Shown in pieces: positions 63,100-64,000 of a stretch of DNA of 64,000 nucleotides. Within the stretch, counting starts at the first letter, position 1. Every line of letters starts with the position of its first letter. The translations under genes and the position numbers were made by a program. This DNA comes from Flaccisagitta enflata (Eukaryota > Chaetognatha > Sagittoidea > Aphragmophora). The stretch lies in assembly GCA_965153355.1 (NCBI GenBank), contig OZ231126.1, positions 67,890,001 through 67,954,000 of the forward strand. Reading direction: 5' to 3'. Under the pieces are notes generated by a model. It worked only from the letters and a program-made list of their open reading frames with translations, was not told the origin of the DNA and did not search any database.

Positions 63100-64000
63100 T
63101 GCAGAGGAAAATGTCCGCCTACCTAATAGTGAAGGAGCCTAAGGGGGCCCACATTTATACTTCACTTTCTTTTAAATTTCTGAAAGATCTCCTTCGGTCC
63201 TTTTTTTTTCTTTTTTTTTTTTGTAATGCAACAAATTCTGTGTCGTGAAGAGAATGATTTTTAAAAATAGTGATGATTTTATACTCACTCACTATCCCTG
63301 GAAAACGAAATTCGATAACAGTTCACGGGTGGGAAAAATTAGCGTGCGCAAAAATTCAAATTCAGAATCGTCATATAATCGTATTGCACTTGTTGCCCTA
63401 GAAATATATGCACCTAATCTATATTTCGCAAAATTTAGAGGTAATAAAAAGAGATGCCACTTACACGATTGTTTTCTTCCTAGTGGGCAACTATGGTATG
63501 AAAAAGAGAAGCTAACCAATTTTACGCATGGAAAATCACAGAAAAATATTCGGTGGCAATTCATCACAGCATGTATAGTTCGTATACTTGTTATGACTTA
63601 GACACTAGCGTGCTTCATATTGCGATGGTTCTGACTTCTTTTCCCCTCACTTAGATAACTAAAAAGGTTCATATGAGAGTTATCTTTGTTTCTGTTTTAT
63701 CAATATTTGTTTACAATTCAATTTTTTAAACCAGCATTTCGTAAAACCTACTATATTGCAGAGGAATAAATCATTTCACTGATATTCTATAAAATAATCA
63801 AGATTAAATCTTTCTTACTATAATTCATTTATTTGCCTTTTTACTGTTAACTCTTTTATAGTTAAGAATGTTTCTTGTTGAATATCACAATTACTACAAT
63901 TAGTACAATTTTTTTAGATAATTTTTTTCTGATCTATTTAGTAACAAAACAACAGAAGGAAGTTTTCATTCCCATCAATTTTGATGGTTTACTGCAATGC
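63100..64000. other. Region upstream of eIF4G
   Basis: It has a poly-T stretch (63200-63225) and AT-rich sequence. The 5' leader and promoter of eIF4G should begin here. A 118-codon plus-strand frame at 63245-63601 has no recognisable domain. Confidence 0.45.

Noticed and set aside
63245-63601. 118-codon plus-strand frame upstream of eIF4G
   Set aside because: No recognisable domain or repeat conservation; it lies in AT-rich sequence, so I could not support it as a gene.

Overview
The window comes from an invertebrate animal nuclear genome. Conserved genes are split by GT/AG introns, dinucleotide microsatellites are abundant, and large nested transposable elements fill more than half of the sequence. 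I cannot name the species or phylum with confidence. Two ordinary host genes, both on the minus strand, anchor the window: threonyl-tRNA synthetase (nine exons recognised between 36287 and 50740, with the 3' end not in view) and translation initiation factor eIF4G (52073-63099, four exons).

The most striking structure is at 1888-35383. Two 667-bp direct repeats, differing at only two positions, begin with TG, end with CA and are flanked by AAAA. I read them as the LTRs of one giant Ty3/gypsy-type retroelement inserted in an intron of the threonyl-tRNA synthetase gene. Between them, all on the plus strand and intronless, lie a possible 55-aa membrane protein, gag, protease, RT-RNase H-integrase, then two non-canonical accessory genes: a protein with tandem DEDD-type 3'-5' exonuclease domains (one apparently active, one degenerate, separated by a MUT-7/Nibbler-like helical region) and an F-box/propeller-like protein with an N-myristoylation signature. 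Without its two nested insertions the element would be about 16.6 kb.

The protease reading frame is interrupted by a 15.2-kb Helitron/Helentron-like element (about 6798-21972). It has perfect 34-bp subterminal inverted repeats that each contain a GGCCCC-GAA-GGGGCC hairpin. It encodes, on the minus strand, an SGNH-hydrolase-like domain, a zinc-binding region, HUH Rep, PIF1 helicase, an endonuclease/exonuclease/phosphatase domain and a ubiquitin-specific-protease-like domain. The helicase is broken by one frameshift and one nonsense codon. Smaller non-autonomous relatives, with the same inverted repeats around about 20-bp minisatellites, sit inside the 5' end of the exonuclease gene (27442-29134) and in an intron of the synthetase gene (about 38254-38728).

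From 35.4 to 50.7 kb are the synthetase exons. Their introns hold microsatellites, a 587-bp TIR element, a LINE remnant, degenerate telomere-like repeats, a foldback and ATTTTACATC-type arrays. From 50.7 to 52.1 kb is the intergenic region between the two host genes. From 52.1 to 63.1 kb is eIF4G, whose introns carry a TTTC-rich array and an AAC-rich minisatellite. The last 0.9 kb shows no recognised gene.
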